Source of the DNA: a virus
IMG/VR virus record: IMGVR_UViG_3300032736_000362
Span: 1-24,980 of that record
Reading direction: 5' to 3' (one strand)
Length of the DNA: 24,980 bases
The notes beneath the pieces were generated by a model that saw nothing but the letters and a program-made list of their open reading frames with translations, ran no database searches and was not told where the DNA came from. Position numbers and translations under genes: made by a program. Shown here in pieces: positions 7,087-14,462 of this stretch; position 1 is the stretch's first letter; each line of letters opens with the position of its first letter.

Positions 7087-7508
7087 CCCCGGCGCACGTT
7101 CGTCGCTACGTCCTCGGCGTCCACCGTCTCCCGGCCCACGTCCACCATCGTCCTGATAGCCACTTCCGACTTGGCCAGCAGGCTCACCAGGTCGTTCCGG
7201 CGCAGGCCTCGGAAAAAATCCGCCAGGTCATCCCAGAACGCTTGTTCCGCGTTGGAATAACCGTCGCCGCCAAGATTCGCTCCGAACTGCTCGTCGCTGA
7301 TTCCCTGCGCGTCCAGTTCGGGCTTGATCAGGGCGTAGATGGTGTCGACCAGCAAGATCGGATCAGTCCCCAGCCGCATCACCAGGGGGGGATCTCCCTC
7401 GTTGACCTTCAGCAGGTCGACTCCGATCAGGGACCGGACCCGCTTGACGCTGGCGATGTCGACGGACAGGTTGAAGACCCGACCGTCTTTATCATTGAAG
7501 GTGCGCAT
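6987..7508 (-). CDS. Tail assembly chaperone (gpG-like)
   Basis: This 173-aa protein lies between the major tail protein and the tape measure, the fixed place of tail assembly chaperones, which bind the tape measure protein during tube polymerisation. It starts MRTFNDKDGRVFNLSVDIAS, a strand-rich opening common to these proteins, followed by helices and an acidic middle (NAEQAFWDDLADFFRG). The last residues (GNLLTTLPGLPESPTSAP) look non-conserved because the biologically matched sequence there is in the -1 frame. ATG 7508 has no convincing SD. A canonical slippery heptamer is in the right phase at codons 97-99. Confidence 0.75.
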   Translation of the reverse strand: MRTFNDKDGRVFNLSVDIASVKRVRSLIGVDLLKVNEGDPPLVMRLGTDPILLVDTIYALIKPELDAQGISDEQFGANLGGDGYSNAEQAFWDDLADFFRGLRRNDLVSLLAKSEVAIRTMVDVGRETVDAEDVATNVRRGMLELVSKLKTAQTSGNLLTTLPGLPESPTSAP

Positions 7509-7569
7509 GAGAATCGCGTGGAGGATGTGCTACGGTTGCTGGTTGACTGCGGGGCGTCGATTCTGCCGA

Positions 7570-7773
7570 TCAGGCTGGAGTTTTCGGGGCAGGAGCGGGG
7601 GCCGGGCTGCTCGCGGTCGCGCGCTCGATGATGTCGATCAGCGTCAGCACCTGGATCGCCAGGACGCTCACGATCTTGTCACCCTTCCGATCGGCGGGGA
7701 CGGGTTCGATCGCTTTCGTGGAGCCCGCCTTGAGCGCGGCGACCATCGTTTCTTCGCTGGGGTTAAGTTTCAT
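7570..7773 (-). CDS. Small tail-region protein, 67 aa
   Basis: I placed the start at ATG 7773, ahead of a compact protein beginning MKLNPSEETMVAALKAGSTK; the longer frame to 7896 overlaps the major tail protein gene. A helix (KIVSVLAIQVLTLIDIIERA, about 33-52) is followed by an alanine/proline tail, SSPAPAPAPKTPA. The helix is hydrophobic but amphipathic rather than clearly transmembrane. SD is weak (AGAGAG). The position between tail tube and chaperone suggests a tail accessory or assembly factor; no family is recognised. Confidence 0.6.
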   Translation of the reverse strand: MKLNPSEETMVAALKAGSTKAIEPVPADRKGDKIVSVLAIQVLTLIDIIERATASSPAPAPAPKTPA

Positions 7774-7853
7774 GCTGCTCTCTGGATTGGATTGAGGTTG
7801 AACTGTGGTTTCGTCGCTCGTCTGGCGACCGTCGCTACGTCTGCGCCAGTAAA

Positions 7854-8306
7854 TCAGGCCACTGTGCAGCTGGCCGGCGCAGTGGCCGAGAGACAAGGGA
7901 CAATCTTCAGCGGGGTCACCTTGGTCATTTCGCCGAGCGACTCATCCTTCGAAAAGCCGAAGAACTTGCCGATGAATCGCACGCCCAGCGAGCCGGTCGT
8001 GACCACCAATCCATCGAGCGCAAAAATCTCAATCGGCGTTCGCGCCAGGGCTGCCGCGCGAATTGCCATCAGGACCGTATCCGTGGCGTCGTAGATGGCG
8101 TCGAACTCCACGCTGAGGTCAAACAGGCCGGGTTCTTTGATGTTGAACCCCGCACCCGCCCGCGTGGTGGCCTCGGCCTCGTTGGCCTCCAGACTGACCT
8201 TCGCGTTGGCCACGTTGGTGATCAGCACCCACGTCGGAAAGCCGTAGGAGCCGGTGTTGTAGTACAGGTGATTTGCGTATCCCAGAAGTGGCCCAGATGC
8301 AGCCAT
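7854..8306 (-). CDS. Major tail (tube) protein
   Basis: This 150-aa protein has a strong AGGAG SD before ATG 8306 and lies after the tail-completion genes and before the chaperone, where the tube protein is expected. It shows the tube-protein pattern: an N-terminal strand with a loop, VSLEANEAEATTRAGAGFNI (a recurrent 'tR-x-g' segment), then FDLSVEFDAIYDATDTVLMA, then a helix and C-terminal strands (GVRFIGKFFGFSKDESLGEM). Its small size fits siphovirus tubes, and no sheath gene is present, which argues for a non-contractile tail. Assignment is by pattern and synteny. Confidence 0.75.
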   Translation of the reverse strand: MAASGPLLGYANHLYYNTGSYGFPTWVLITNVANAKVSLEANEAEATTRAGAGFNIKEPGLFDLSVEFDAIYDATDTVLMAIRAAALARTPIEIFALDGLVVTTGSLGVRFIGKFFGFSKDESLGEMTKVTPLKIVPCLSATAPASCTVA

Positions 8307-8318
8307 GTTGAAAATCTC

Positions 8319-8795
8319 CTATTGGCGGATCGCGCCGGACCAGAGTTCGGGGAACTTCGGGCGCTCCGCTTCGAGCGCCGGAACCATGAATGGGAATTTT
8401 CTGAATGTGACTCGCTTCGCCTTGCGTCCCTTGCTGGCGAAGAACTCTACGTTGCCACCCTTTTCCAGAGCGGCTGGACCGGGTGTCGATTGTCGGAAAC
8501 CACCCAGCAGGGCCGCTCCGACGACCACGCTATCTGTGGATTTGTCGTAGGAAAACAGGATGAAATCTTTGAGCAATCCGTTGCGGCTGCGCGGTGGCTT
8601 TCCGGCTTGCGGGACGTACGATTTTTTGGCACTCGCCTTGGGGGCTTTCTTGATGGATGACTTCGCCCGTCGCTGGACGAACGCCCCCATCTTGGACAGG
8701 ACTTTTGTCTTCTCGGTGCCGATCCGATCCGCGACCGCCTTGCGATCGAAGAACCCTTCCTTCGCGGCCTTGACGGTCAGGCCGATGTCGCTCAC
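8319..8795 (-). CDS. HK97 gp10-like neck / tail completion protein
   Basis: The 158-aa product has a basic central segment (RRAKSSIKKAPKASAKKSYV), then a GKPPRSRNGLLKDFI-type loop, and ends with a PFMVPALEAERPKFPELW helix. The basic 'P-x-SR-x-G-L' loop followed by 'P-(F/x)-M-x-PAL' is characteristic of HK97 gp10 / minor tail Z-like proteins, which complete the head-tail joint. GTG 8795 overlaps the preceding stop (GTGA). The flanking genes are also joint and tail completion genes, which supports the call. Confidence 0.7.
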   Translation of the reverse strand: MSDIGLTVKAAKEGFFDRKAVADRIGTEKTKVLSKMGAFVQRRAKSSIKKAPKASAKKSYVPQAGKPPRSRNGLLKDFILFSYDKSTDSVVVGAALLGGFRQSTPGPAALEKGGNVEFFASKGRKAKRVTFRKFPFMVPALEAERPKFPELWSGAIRQ

Positions 8796-9235
8796 GGCAG
8801 ATCCCTCATCACCTGGAAGTCCGCAGCGACTCGCGCCAAGAACACTCCCTCTTTGATCAATTCGGGCTCATACGGGGAAACTTCCGCATCCCCAATGCAG
8901 GTCAATGACAAGTAATCAGCAATCCGCTCAGCCAGTCCCATCAGCCGGTCGACCCGGTCTTGATCAGGTGACCCGCCAGCCAGAGTGACGGCTTCGATGA
9001 CTCCCACGGCGATCGTGGAAACCTGCTGGACCTTCCCCCGGGTGAGTCGCTTGACGGTCGCCGTCGCCGGAAAGACCCAGACCAGCAGGCCGAGATCCTG
9101 AATTTCCGCCCGTTCCGCTGGAGGAACGATCTTCTTTTCCGCCACGAAATCGAGCGGCATCCCGTTCGCCTGGACCGCCGCATTCAGCAGGTTGACAACC
9201 ACATCCCTTGCGCAGGCGATATCACTGTCGGCCAT
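8792..9235 (-). CDS. Tail terminator-like protein
   Basis: This 147-aa protein starts at ATG 9235, sharing one base with the upstream stop (TGATG); a TTG at 9238 would only add one residue. It has a mixed alpha/beta pattern, with LLVWVFPATATVKRLTRGKV, then a strand STIAVGVIEAV, a helix with DRLMGLAERIADYL and final strands. This is the order seen in small tail terminator (gpU-like) proteins that cap the tube. No diagnostic residue is visible, so the call rests on size and position between the joining and gp10-like genes. Confidence 0.55.
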   Translation of the reverse strand: MADSDIACARDVVVNLLNAAVQANGMPLDFVAEKKIVPPAERAEIQDLGLLVWVFPATATVKRLTRGKVQQVSTIAVGVIEAVTLAGGSPDQDRVDRLMGLAERIADYLSLTCIGDAEVSPYEPELIKEGVFLARVAADFQVMRDLP

Positions 9236-9597
9236 CAAACCACCTTGATCAACTTCGTGTGAATCCGGAACTTCTGATCGGCGATCAGCGTGAATGGTTG
9301 CTCGCCGATGACAGGCTGGACTTCGTAGGTTTTGGTCTGGCCATTGACCGTCCGCTCGATGCGGTCACCACGGGCTGGCGTGATCGGCGAACCGGACAAC
9401 GTCAGATCACTGACCCGACACTGAAAGTCAGCTCCGGAGTGTTCGAACGTCACCCCGTTCGTGTCTTCGAGTGGTGTCTTCGGGCTGGAAAAAACCATGC
9501 TGACCGTGTCGGAAATTCGTCCGCGCCGATAGACAACTGACTCGCCTTCGTTCGCGAGCAGTTGTTCCATCAGCCAGTCGACCCCGTCGTTCAGCAT
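9235..9597 (-). CDS. Head-tail joining protein candidate
   Basis: This 120-aa protein is strand-rich. It has an N-terminal helix (GVDWLMEQLLANEGESVVYR) and a C-terminal region with PITPARGDRIERTVNGQTKT and FRIHTKLIKVV. The 'P-x-x-GD-x-I' loop within beta strands recalls small head-tail joining or FII-type stopper proteins. ATG 9597 is preceded by GAGAG. Its place after the capsid and decoration genes and before the tail terminator fits a neck component. The exact family is uncertain. Confidence 0.55.
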   Translation of the reverse strand: MLNDGVDWLMEQLLANEGESVVYRRGRISDTVSMVFSSPKTPLEDTNGVTFEHSGADFQCRVSDLTLSGSPITPARGDRIERTVNGQTKTYEVQPVIGEQPFTLIADQKFRIHTKLIKVV

Positions 9598-9644
9598 GAT
9601 CTCTCACCAGCGTCTTTGACCGCTCATCCCATCGACCTCACCTC

Positions 9645-10613
9645 TTACTGCTCGGCGATGCGTACCCGCAGCGCGTCGAGCTGGAAGACACCCGGAGAAT
9701 CGTCCGAAGTCTTCTCCGCGTGGAAGATGGCTTTGAGGGCCGCGCTGCCAGCGGTCAGAGCCAACGTCGTATCGGCTCCGGTCGTGCCATCGAGGACTCG
9801 CACGCCGTTGACGTAGGCTTTGATGTCGGTCTCGTCCCGGCCATCGAGGACCAGATAGACCGGAGTACCGGCCACCCAATCCAACGTAGAGTCGACAGGA
9901 GCGACGTCGGTCGTACCATCGTCGGAATGGACGTCGATGTTGAGATCGTCGCCGTCCAAGTGGAACGCGGCGAACTCGGCCACCGATTCAAAGTCCGTCG
10001 CATGGGTCGCTGATGCCACGCCGATATTGACGTCGACCGCAGCCGCATCCGGGGCCGTGGAGACTTCGACGCACGCTTCGAGCACCCAATTTGAGCCCTT
10101 GGGGAAAGACCGCCGTGAGAGCCAATCGAGCTTCTGGGCTTCCCCCGTCGCCGAGAATGCCGCCTCCAGCATTCCGCCGCGGTTGATGACGTAGGGAGCC
10201 CCAGCCGTGAGCACGACCGCCGTGTCCCCGCCGCCGCCCCCTTCAACACCGCGGACGTCGACGATGTACTGCGGTTTGCCGTTGAGGTTGACCAGTCCAG
10301 ACGTCACCGCCGTCGCGACGTCACCTACGGCAGTGCCGAGATAAAAATCCCGGTCACTGTATTGGGGAACGCACGTCGCCAGATTCAGCGAGTGATCCCA
10401 CCACAGCGGCGCGCCGTCAATCCAGACTTGCGCCGTGACCTTTTCGATGAGGTAGGCACCCTCGACCTCGACGGCATTCTGAACGCCAGCAGCAACGTCG
10501 CACGCTGACACCGACGCCCGGCCATCGGCCAGTTGAATCACCTGCCCGCCCGTGAGGGCTGCGACCGGAGTGTAATCCGGCTTTTTGCCGGGGTAACGTA
10601 GCGTTGCTTCCAT
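9645..10613 (-). CDS. Capsid decoration protein with LamG-like domain
   Basis: Residues about 1-110 match the DUF2190 pattern of capsid cement proteins: MEATLRYPGKKPDYTPVAAL, then GGQVIQLADG, ACDVAAGV, AVEVEGAYLIEKVTA and GAPLWWD. A glycine-rich hinge (about 122-130) follows. The remainder (about 150-322) has the features of a laminin-G/concanavalin jelly roll, including WVLEACVEVSTAP, TPVYLVLDGRDETDIKAYVNGVRVLDGT and a final FQLDALRVRI. A typical DUF2190 protein is only about 110 aa, so this is an extended form that probably displays a glycan-binding domain on the capsid. ATG 10613 has a distant GAGG SD. Confidence 0.7.
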   Translation of the reverse strand: MEATLRYPGKKPDYTPVAALTGGQVIQLADGRASVSACDVAAGVQNAVEVEGAYLIEKVTAQVWIDGAPLWWDHSLNLATCVPQYSDRDFYLGTAVGDVATAVTSGLVNLNGKPQYIVDVRGVEGGGGGDTAVVLTAGAPYVINRGGMLEAAFSATGEAQKLDWLSRRSFPKGSNWVLEACVEVSTAPDAAAVDVNIGVASATHATDFESVAEFAAFHLDGDDLNIDVHSDDGTTDVAPVDSTLDWVAGTPVYLVLDGRDETDIKAYVNGVRVLDGTTGADTTLALTAGSAALKAIFHAEKTSDDSPGVFQLDALRVRIAEQ

Positions 10614-10673
10614 GATTTATGAACCTCGAACGGGATGAGCGATTGAACGGTTGAACTGGCAGCAGACAGGAAA

Positions 10674-10698
10674 CCGGGGCTGGGTTCACCAACCCCGG
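10674..10698 (-). terminator. Hairpin terminator after the capsid gene
   Basis: On the minus strand CCGGGGTTGG pairs with CCAGCCCCGG (ten pairs, one of them G-T) around TGAAC and is followed by TTT. It lies 15 bases after the capsid stop and before the decoration gene. The short T-run suggests partial termination, useful for raising capsid mRNA over tail mRNA. Confidence 0.6.
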
Positions 10699-10712
10699 AG
10701 CATCGAACCGGA

Positions 10713-11897
10713 TTACGCTCCCACGTTGAACACGCCAGCGCGGTAGTCGACCAGGCCCACGCCCACGTCGAAGTAGCACCGCCACTGGAAGCCGAGAATG
10801 TCGAAGTTGGTCTGCCCGTTTTCGATGACGGGAGTCTTCTGACCCTTCAAAAATCCCTTGCTGATCAGCGGGACGTCTCCGGGGTCAGCCAGCAGATACC
10901 AGCCGGTTCCCGAAGCGTTCGCATGCACCGCCGAGTTCGACAGGTACGGGGAGCTGACCGGACGATACTTGCCGGAGTGCGGGTTGTCCGCAGGGACCAG
11001 CTTCCCGGCCCCGGATGCCGCCCCCAGAATCGCCACGATGTTGGTCTGGGCGAACAGTTGATCGGCAGTGATCTTCAGTTCGCTGGGAACCAGCAGGCAG
11101 TTCGGATTCAAAACGATCGGCTTTTCGGCCTTGTCGGTCTGCTTGAGGAAGCGGGTGACCGCCGCCGTCAGTCCGGTGATGGACAGGGCCGAGCCCGCGC
11201 CAGTTTCGTAGTTGGCGTGGTCGGAGTGGAAGAAGCTGCTGGGGTTGCTCAACAGCAGAGCGAACACCAGTTCTTCCAGCGTCAGGGCCGACTGGCGACC
11301 GAGCAACTGAGGAATCTGGAGGAACGCGCCGAGGTCATCATTGATCAGCATCTGCCGATTCAACGTGATGATCTTTCCGTAGGTGTCGAGCTGGTTCGAC
11401 CAGGTATCTTCCTGGAAGCTGTCAGTCTTCAGCTCGCCGGTCGCACCGACCTTTTCCAGCTTCCCGTTCATCGTCAAGCGATAGCGGGTCGCGGGCTTGA
11501 AGTCGTTCATGTCCTGCATGCCGCAGAACTCATCCGACACCGTGGGCACAGCGATGAAGCTGGCCAGCAGCGACTTGTTCGCGACGTTTGACAGGATGCC
11601 GCTGAGCGAAACCGTAGAGAATCCGCCGCCGCTGCCATCGGCCTGGATCTCCATGTCGCGCCGGCTGAGATGCAGCGCGGCACGAATCGTCTCATTGTCC
11701 AGACCGCCACCGTGAATCGGACGGCCATTCGCCTGAAGGTATTCCCCGGTGATGCGGGCGAACGAGAAGTTGCGGTTCTCGCGCTCCATCGCCGCGTTGA
11801 TCACGTTGGGGGTGTACCGCTTGTCGAGCTTTTCGAGGCTCGCCTCTTTCGTCCCGTTCCGCAGCAGCAGCGAGCATTCGATGATCGCGGACCGCAT
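10713..11897 (-). CDS. Free major capsid protein from internal start
   Basis: Within the fusion, ATG 11897 is preceded by GAGGAG (11904-11909) with six bases of spacing, one of the best SDs in the window. Translation from here gives a 394-aa protein, MRSAIIECSLLLRNG..., which is a normal length for a gpT-like major capsid protein and starts at the domain boundary. This would supply hundreds of capsid subunits independently of the twelve-copy portal. Features such as LTLEELVFALLLSNPSSFFH and PIVLNPNCLLVPSELKITAD fit the HK97-fold capsid group. Internal initiation is inferred from SD quality and domain position. Confidence 0.6.
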   Translation of the reverse strand: MRSAIIECSLLLRNGTKEASLEKLDKRYTPNVINAAMERENRNFSFARITGEYLQANGRPIHGGGLDNETIRAALHLSRRDMEIQADGSGGGFSTVSLSGILSNVANKSLLASFIAVPTVSDEFCGMQDMNDFKPATRYRLTMNGKLEKVGATGELKTDSFQEDTWSNQLDTYGKIITLNRQMLINDDLGAFLQIPQLLGRQSALTLEELVFALLLSNPSSFFHSDHANYETGAGSALSITGLTAAVTRFLKQTDKAEKPIVLNPNCLLVPSELKITADQLFAQTNIVAILGAASGAGKLVPADNPHSGKYRPVSSPYLSNSAVHANASGTGWYLLADPGDVPLISKGFLKGQKTPVIENGQTNFDILGFQWRCYFDVGVGLVDYRAGVFNVGA

Positions 11898-12404
11898 CGG
11901 GTTCTCCTCACGCTGGAAGGCATTGGCCTTGGGGCGAGTGGCGCGAATCATGGCCAGCTCGGCCCGGTCGGCGCTCCAGCCACGTTCGATGGCCTTGGCC
12001 GCGATGTCCGGGGAGTCCGCGCACAGCTTCCGAATCTTGTCGACCCGGCGCAGTTCCTTCGCTTCGCTGGCCCGGAGGCTGGCAAGGCGCGTGGTCCGCG
12101 TGGTCGTCCCCCTGGAGCTGCCGCCACGCGTCGCCGCACCGCGGATCGGCTGACGTCCACCCTTGGCCTTGGCTTTCGCTTTGGGCTCGGTGTCCTGGTC
12201 GACGTCGCCATCGACGTCGCCATCGGCTTCGGCTTCAGCGTCTTCATCGCCTTCAGCAGCTTCGGCGTCCTCGTCCTCATCACCCTCTTCCGTCTGGGTC
12301 TGCGTTTGCTTGCTTTCCCATTCGGTGGTCAGCCCCTTTTTCTGCTCGTCCGACAGCGCCGCCGGGTCGAACCCCAACGATTTGACCCATTCATCGAATC
12401 CCAT
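10713..12404 (-). CDS. Possible scaffold-capsid product from internal start
   Basis: A second internal ATG at 12404 follows AAGGG (12412-12416) with seven bases of spacing. It begins MGFDEWVKSLGFDPAALSDE, just after the protease domain. The next 70 residues are extremely acidic (Glu/Asp/Ala repeats) and are followed by a basic RGG-type and helical segment before the capsid. This layout recalls lambda Nu3, a scaffold translated from a start nested in the protease gene. The product would be 563 aa unless cleaved. This is an inference from the SD and composition only. Confidence 0.4.
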   Translation of the reverse strand: MGFDEWVKSLGFDPAALSDEQKKGLTTEWESKQTQTQTEEGDEDEDAEAAEGDEDAEAEADGDVDGDVDQDTEPKAKAKAKGGRQPIRGAATRGGSSRGTTTRTTRLASLRASEAKELRRVDKIRKLCADSPDIAAKAIERGWSADRAELAMIRATRPKANAFQREENPMRSAIIECSLLLRNGTKEASLEKLDKRYTPNVINAAMERENRNFSFARITGEYLQANGRPIHGGGLDNETIRAALHLSRRDMEIQADGSGGGFSTVSLSGILSNVANKSLLASFIAVPTVSDEFCGMQDMNDFKPATRYRLTMNGKLEKVGATGELKTDSFQEDTWSNQLDTYGKIITLNRQMLINDDLGAFLQIPQLLGRQSALTLEELVFALLLSNPSSFFHSDHANYETGAGSALSITGLTAAVTRFLKQTDKAEKPIVLNPNCLLVPSELKITADQLFAQTNIVAILGAASGAGKLVPADNPHSGKYRPVSSPYLSNSAVHANASGTGWYLLADPGDVPLISKGFLKGQKTPVIENGQTNFDILGFQWRCYFDVGVGLVDYRAGVFNVGA

Positions 12405-14462
12405 GACTGAACCCTTGAGTTTGGCGGACGCTGCGACTTGCGCGGTTGTTCGCGCGTCGGCCCCCACGGACACGAATGAGACTTCCCGAAGCTCGAAGTC
12501 GCGAGCAATTCCAATCGGACCAGCGAACACCCGCCCGTTGCATTCCACCTCTTCCCCCTCGTCGTACAGGTCGATAGCACCTCGGCCACCGATCGACGCC
12601 TGCCAGGGGAATTTCCGCTTTCCAGCCGCGATGACTTTGTCGCGATCCTTGCCCACGCCACTGAAGACACCTGTCAGCGTGATCTGGCCATTACCGACAA
12701 CCACGTTTTGCGAGTCGCCGACGATGCGTTCGGGGTCATGCTCGTACAGGATCGGTGTCGATTCCGACGCCACGATCGCTGTCTCGAGGTCGACCACGAT
12801 CTTGTGCTTGAACCCGTCCAACCTCATCGCGCCGCCGGTGTAGGCGAGCATGCTGAACGTCGGAATCTTTTCGGCGCCTGCCCCCTCGGCTGCTTTGATT
12901 TGGAGGTTCGCGGCGACCGCTTCGAACTTCAGGTCTTGGTGTTTCTTGGCCGACGCCGTCAGGGTCACCTTGGCCCGCGCTGCCGCCGGTTGCGGGCTGG
13001 GCTTCTTCACGGGCTGCGGCTCCGGTTCTTCCCCCTGGACGATGATGGCCGATTCGAAGATCGACCGCTTCGTGATCTCGCGCATCTCATCCTCGGAGAT
13101 CCCAAAGTACGCAGCGTTCTCGCGGATCACATCGCCACCAATATTCCCGGCTTTCTGTTCGTCGCTGATCGATGTTTGCCCGGTCTTGAGACGTAGCAAC
13201 ACGGACTGCGCATCTTTCTGCGGGTCGATCGATCCCTGCGACGGCCAGTGCCATTCGTGAGGGACACGCTTCAGGTAACCGCGCGGCAGGCGCAGAACGA
13301 TCTCGGCTTCGCGCCGCCAGTGCCGGTACATGGGATTGAGCACCATCTGCGCAATCCACGACTGATCGATCTCGATCGAGCGGAAATAGGTCTGGTGATC
13401 CAACCGGCCCGAGCTGTAGTTGTAGCCCGAGCTGTCACAGGCCGCGATTCCCAGCGGCATGTTGATGCAACGGGCGATGATGCCGATCATCGACTTCACA
13501 AAGACGTCAAAATTCCCGACCGGCTGTTCGGGTTTCAGTTGCCCGATCTTCTTCCCGGGGGGCAAATTGGTGATCAGATTCCGCTGAATTTCCAGCGTCA
13601 TCCAGTCGTCCGCACTGTTCCCCTGACCCTCTTCGTCATCGCCGATCGCTGTGCCGTCCGTTGATTCGATGAACGCAGCGAAGTTCGCGGCCACTTCTGC
13701 GCTCGACACCGTAGCCAGCATGTACCGGCGCAGAACCGCGAACAGTTCCAGCGAGGATTGCAGCGGAGGGACGCCCCGTCCCTGTCCCGGCCGGGTCTTG
13801 TGGAAGTAGTGCAGGATGTCCTTCGCGTCAACCGTGTGTTCCATCGGCCAGGCCATCGGCAGCACATCGTTGGGACGCTGAACGATCAACTGATAGCTGA
13901 GCGGATTCCACTGCGGGTCGTAGGTGATCCCATCCACCTGATAGGGGGAGTAGAGCGGGCGCAGGCTGGTCACGAAATCGGCTTCGATCAACTGATAATC
14001 GAGCTGAATTCGTTCGAGCTTCGGGTTGCCGATCTGCTGGAAAAAGCACTCTCCATCAGAGGTTTGAGTGTGCTTCATGATCCACAGTTTTTGGGCAAGC
14101 CCACACTCTTCCGACCAGTGCTCCCAGAGCTTTTCCCCCAGTCGGTTGACCTTCGGATTGACGCCGACGAGTTGCAGCTTCGGGCCTGTCCCGATGGTGT
14201 GATTCGTGAGCGTCGAGACGATGCCAGAACAGACCGTATCGGACCCGATGGAGTAGCGGCTGCGGTTGCGCAGCGCCCGCCGGACACCGGGAGAGTGTGC
14301 CGCGTTGGCGTTCAAGCCGTCCGCCGCCGCCCAGTGATTGGCGTTGTGGCGAGTGGTCTGCGCGGAGTCGTAGCTGGCCGCGATGTCTTCTCGCGACTGC
14401 TTGCCTACGTTGCCCGAAGATGCTGTCGCGCTGAACCAGGTGAGAGGATTCCAGAGGCTCAT
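10713..14462 (-). CDS. Portal-protease-scaffold-major capsid fusion
   Basis: One uninterrupted ORF of 1249 aa, starting at ATG 14462 (ATGA overlap with the previous gene; a longer frame to 14507 lies in that gene). Residues 1 to about 480 are a lambda gpB-type portal (SYDSAQTTRHNANHWAAADG; LDHQTYFRSIEIDQSWIAQM). After a proline-rich linker, about 510-675 is an HK97/Mu-type prohead protease with candidate His575 (ILYEHDPERIVG) and Ser623 (FPWQASIGG). Residues about 687-770 are an acidic scaffold-like segment and about 856-1249 a gpT-like HK97-fold capsid subunit. Protease-capsid fusions are known; adding the portal is unusual because portal and capsid are needed in very different amounts. Confidence 0.8.
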   Translation of the reverse strand: MSLWNPLTWFSATASSGNVGKQSREDIAASYDSAQTTRHNANHWAAADGLNANAAHSPGVRRALRNRSRYSIGSDTVCSGIVSTLTNHTIGTGPKLQLVGVNPKVNRLGEKLWEHWSEECGLAQKLWIMKHTQTSDGECFFQQIGNPKLERIQLDYQLIEADFVTSLRPLYSPYQVDGITYDPQWNPLSYQLIVQRPNDVLPMAWPMEHTVDAKDILHYFHKTRPGQGRGVPPLQSSLELFAVLRRYMLATVSSAEVAANFAAFIESTDGTAIGDDEEGQGNSADDWMTLEIQRNLITNLPPGKKIGQLKPEQPVGNFDVFVKSMIGIIARCINMPLGIAACDSSGYNYSSGRLDHQTYFRSIEIDQSWIAQMVLNPMYRHWRREAEIVLRLPRGYLKRVPHEWHWPSQGSIDPQKDAQSVLLRLKTGQTSISDEQKAGNIGGDVIRENAAYFGISEDEMREITKRSIFESAIIVQGEEPEPQPVKKPSPQPAAARAKVTLTASAKKHQDLKFEAVAANLQIKAAEGAGAEKIPTFSMLAYTGGAMRLDGFKHKIVVDLETAIVASESTPILYEHDPERIVGDSQNVVVGNGQITLTGVFSGVGKDRDKVIAAGKRKFPWQASIGGRGAIDLYDEGEEVECNGRVFAGPIGIARDFELREVSFVSVGADARTTAQVAASAKLKGSVMGFDEWVKSLGFDPAALSDEQKKGLTTEWESKQTQTQTEEGDEDEDAEAAEGDEDAEAEADGDVDGDVDQDTEPKAKAKAKGGRQPIRGAATRGGSSRGTTTRTTRLASLRASEAKELRRVDKIRKLCADSPDIAAKAIERGWSADRAELAMIRATRPKANAFQREENPMRSAIIECSLLLRNGTKEASLEKLDKRYTPNVINAAMERENRNFSFARITGEYLQANGRPIHGGGLDNETIRAALHLSRRDMEIQADGSGGGFSTVSLSGILSNVANKSLLASFIAVPTVSDEFCGMQDMNDFKPATRYRLTMNGKLEKVGATGELKTDSFQEDTWSNQLDTYGKIITLNRQMLINDDLGAFLQIPQLLGRQSALTLEELVFALLLSNPSSFFHSDHANYETGAGSALSITGLTAAVTRFLKQTDKAEKPIVLNPNCLLVPSELKITADQLFAQTNIVAILGAASGAGKLVPADNPHSGKYRPVSSPYLSNSAVHANASGTGWYLLADPGDVPLISKGFLKGQKTPVIENGQTNFDILGFQWRCYFDVGVGLVDYRAGVFNVGA

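Noticed and set aside
12163-12290. Low-complexity Ser/Ala-rich plus-strand frame
   Set aside because: It is the complement of the acidic Glu/Asp/Ala scaffold-like repeat on the minus strand.
10923-12410. Long plus-strand ORFs antisense to the capsid and protease parts of the fusion
   Set aside because: These are GC-rich shadow frames of a clearly coding minus-strand gene, with Arg/Gly/Pro-biased translations.
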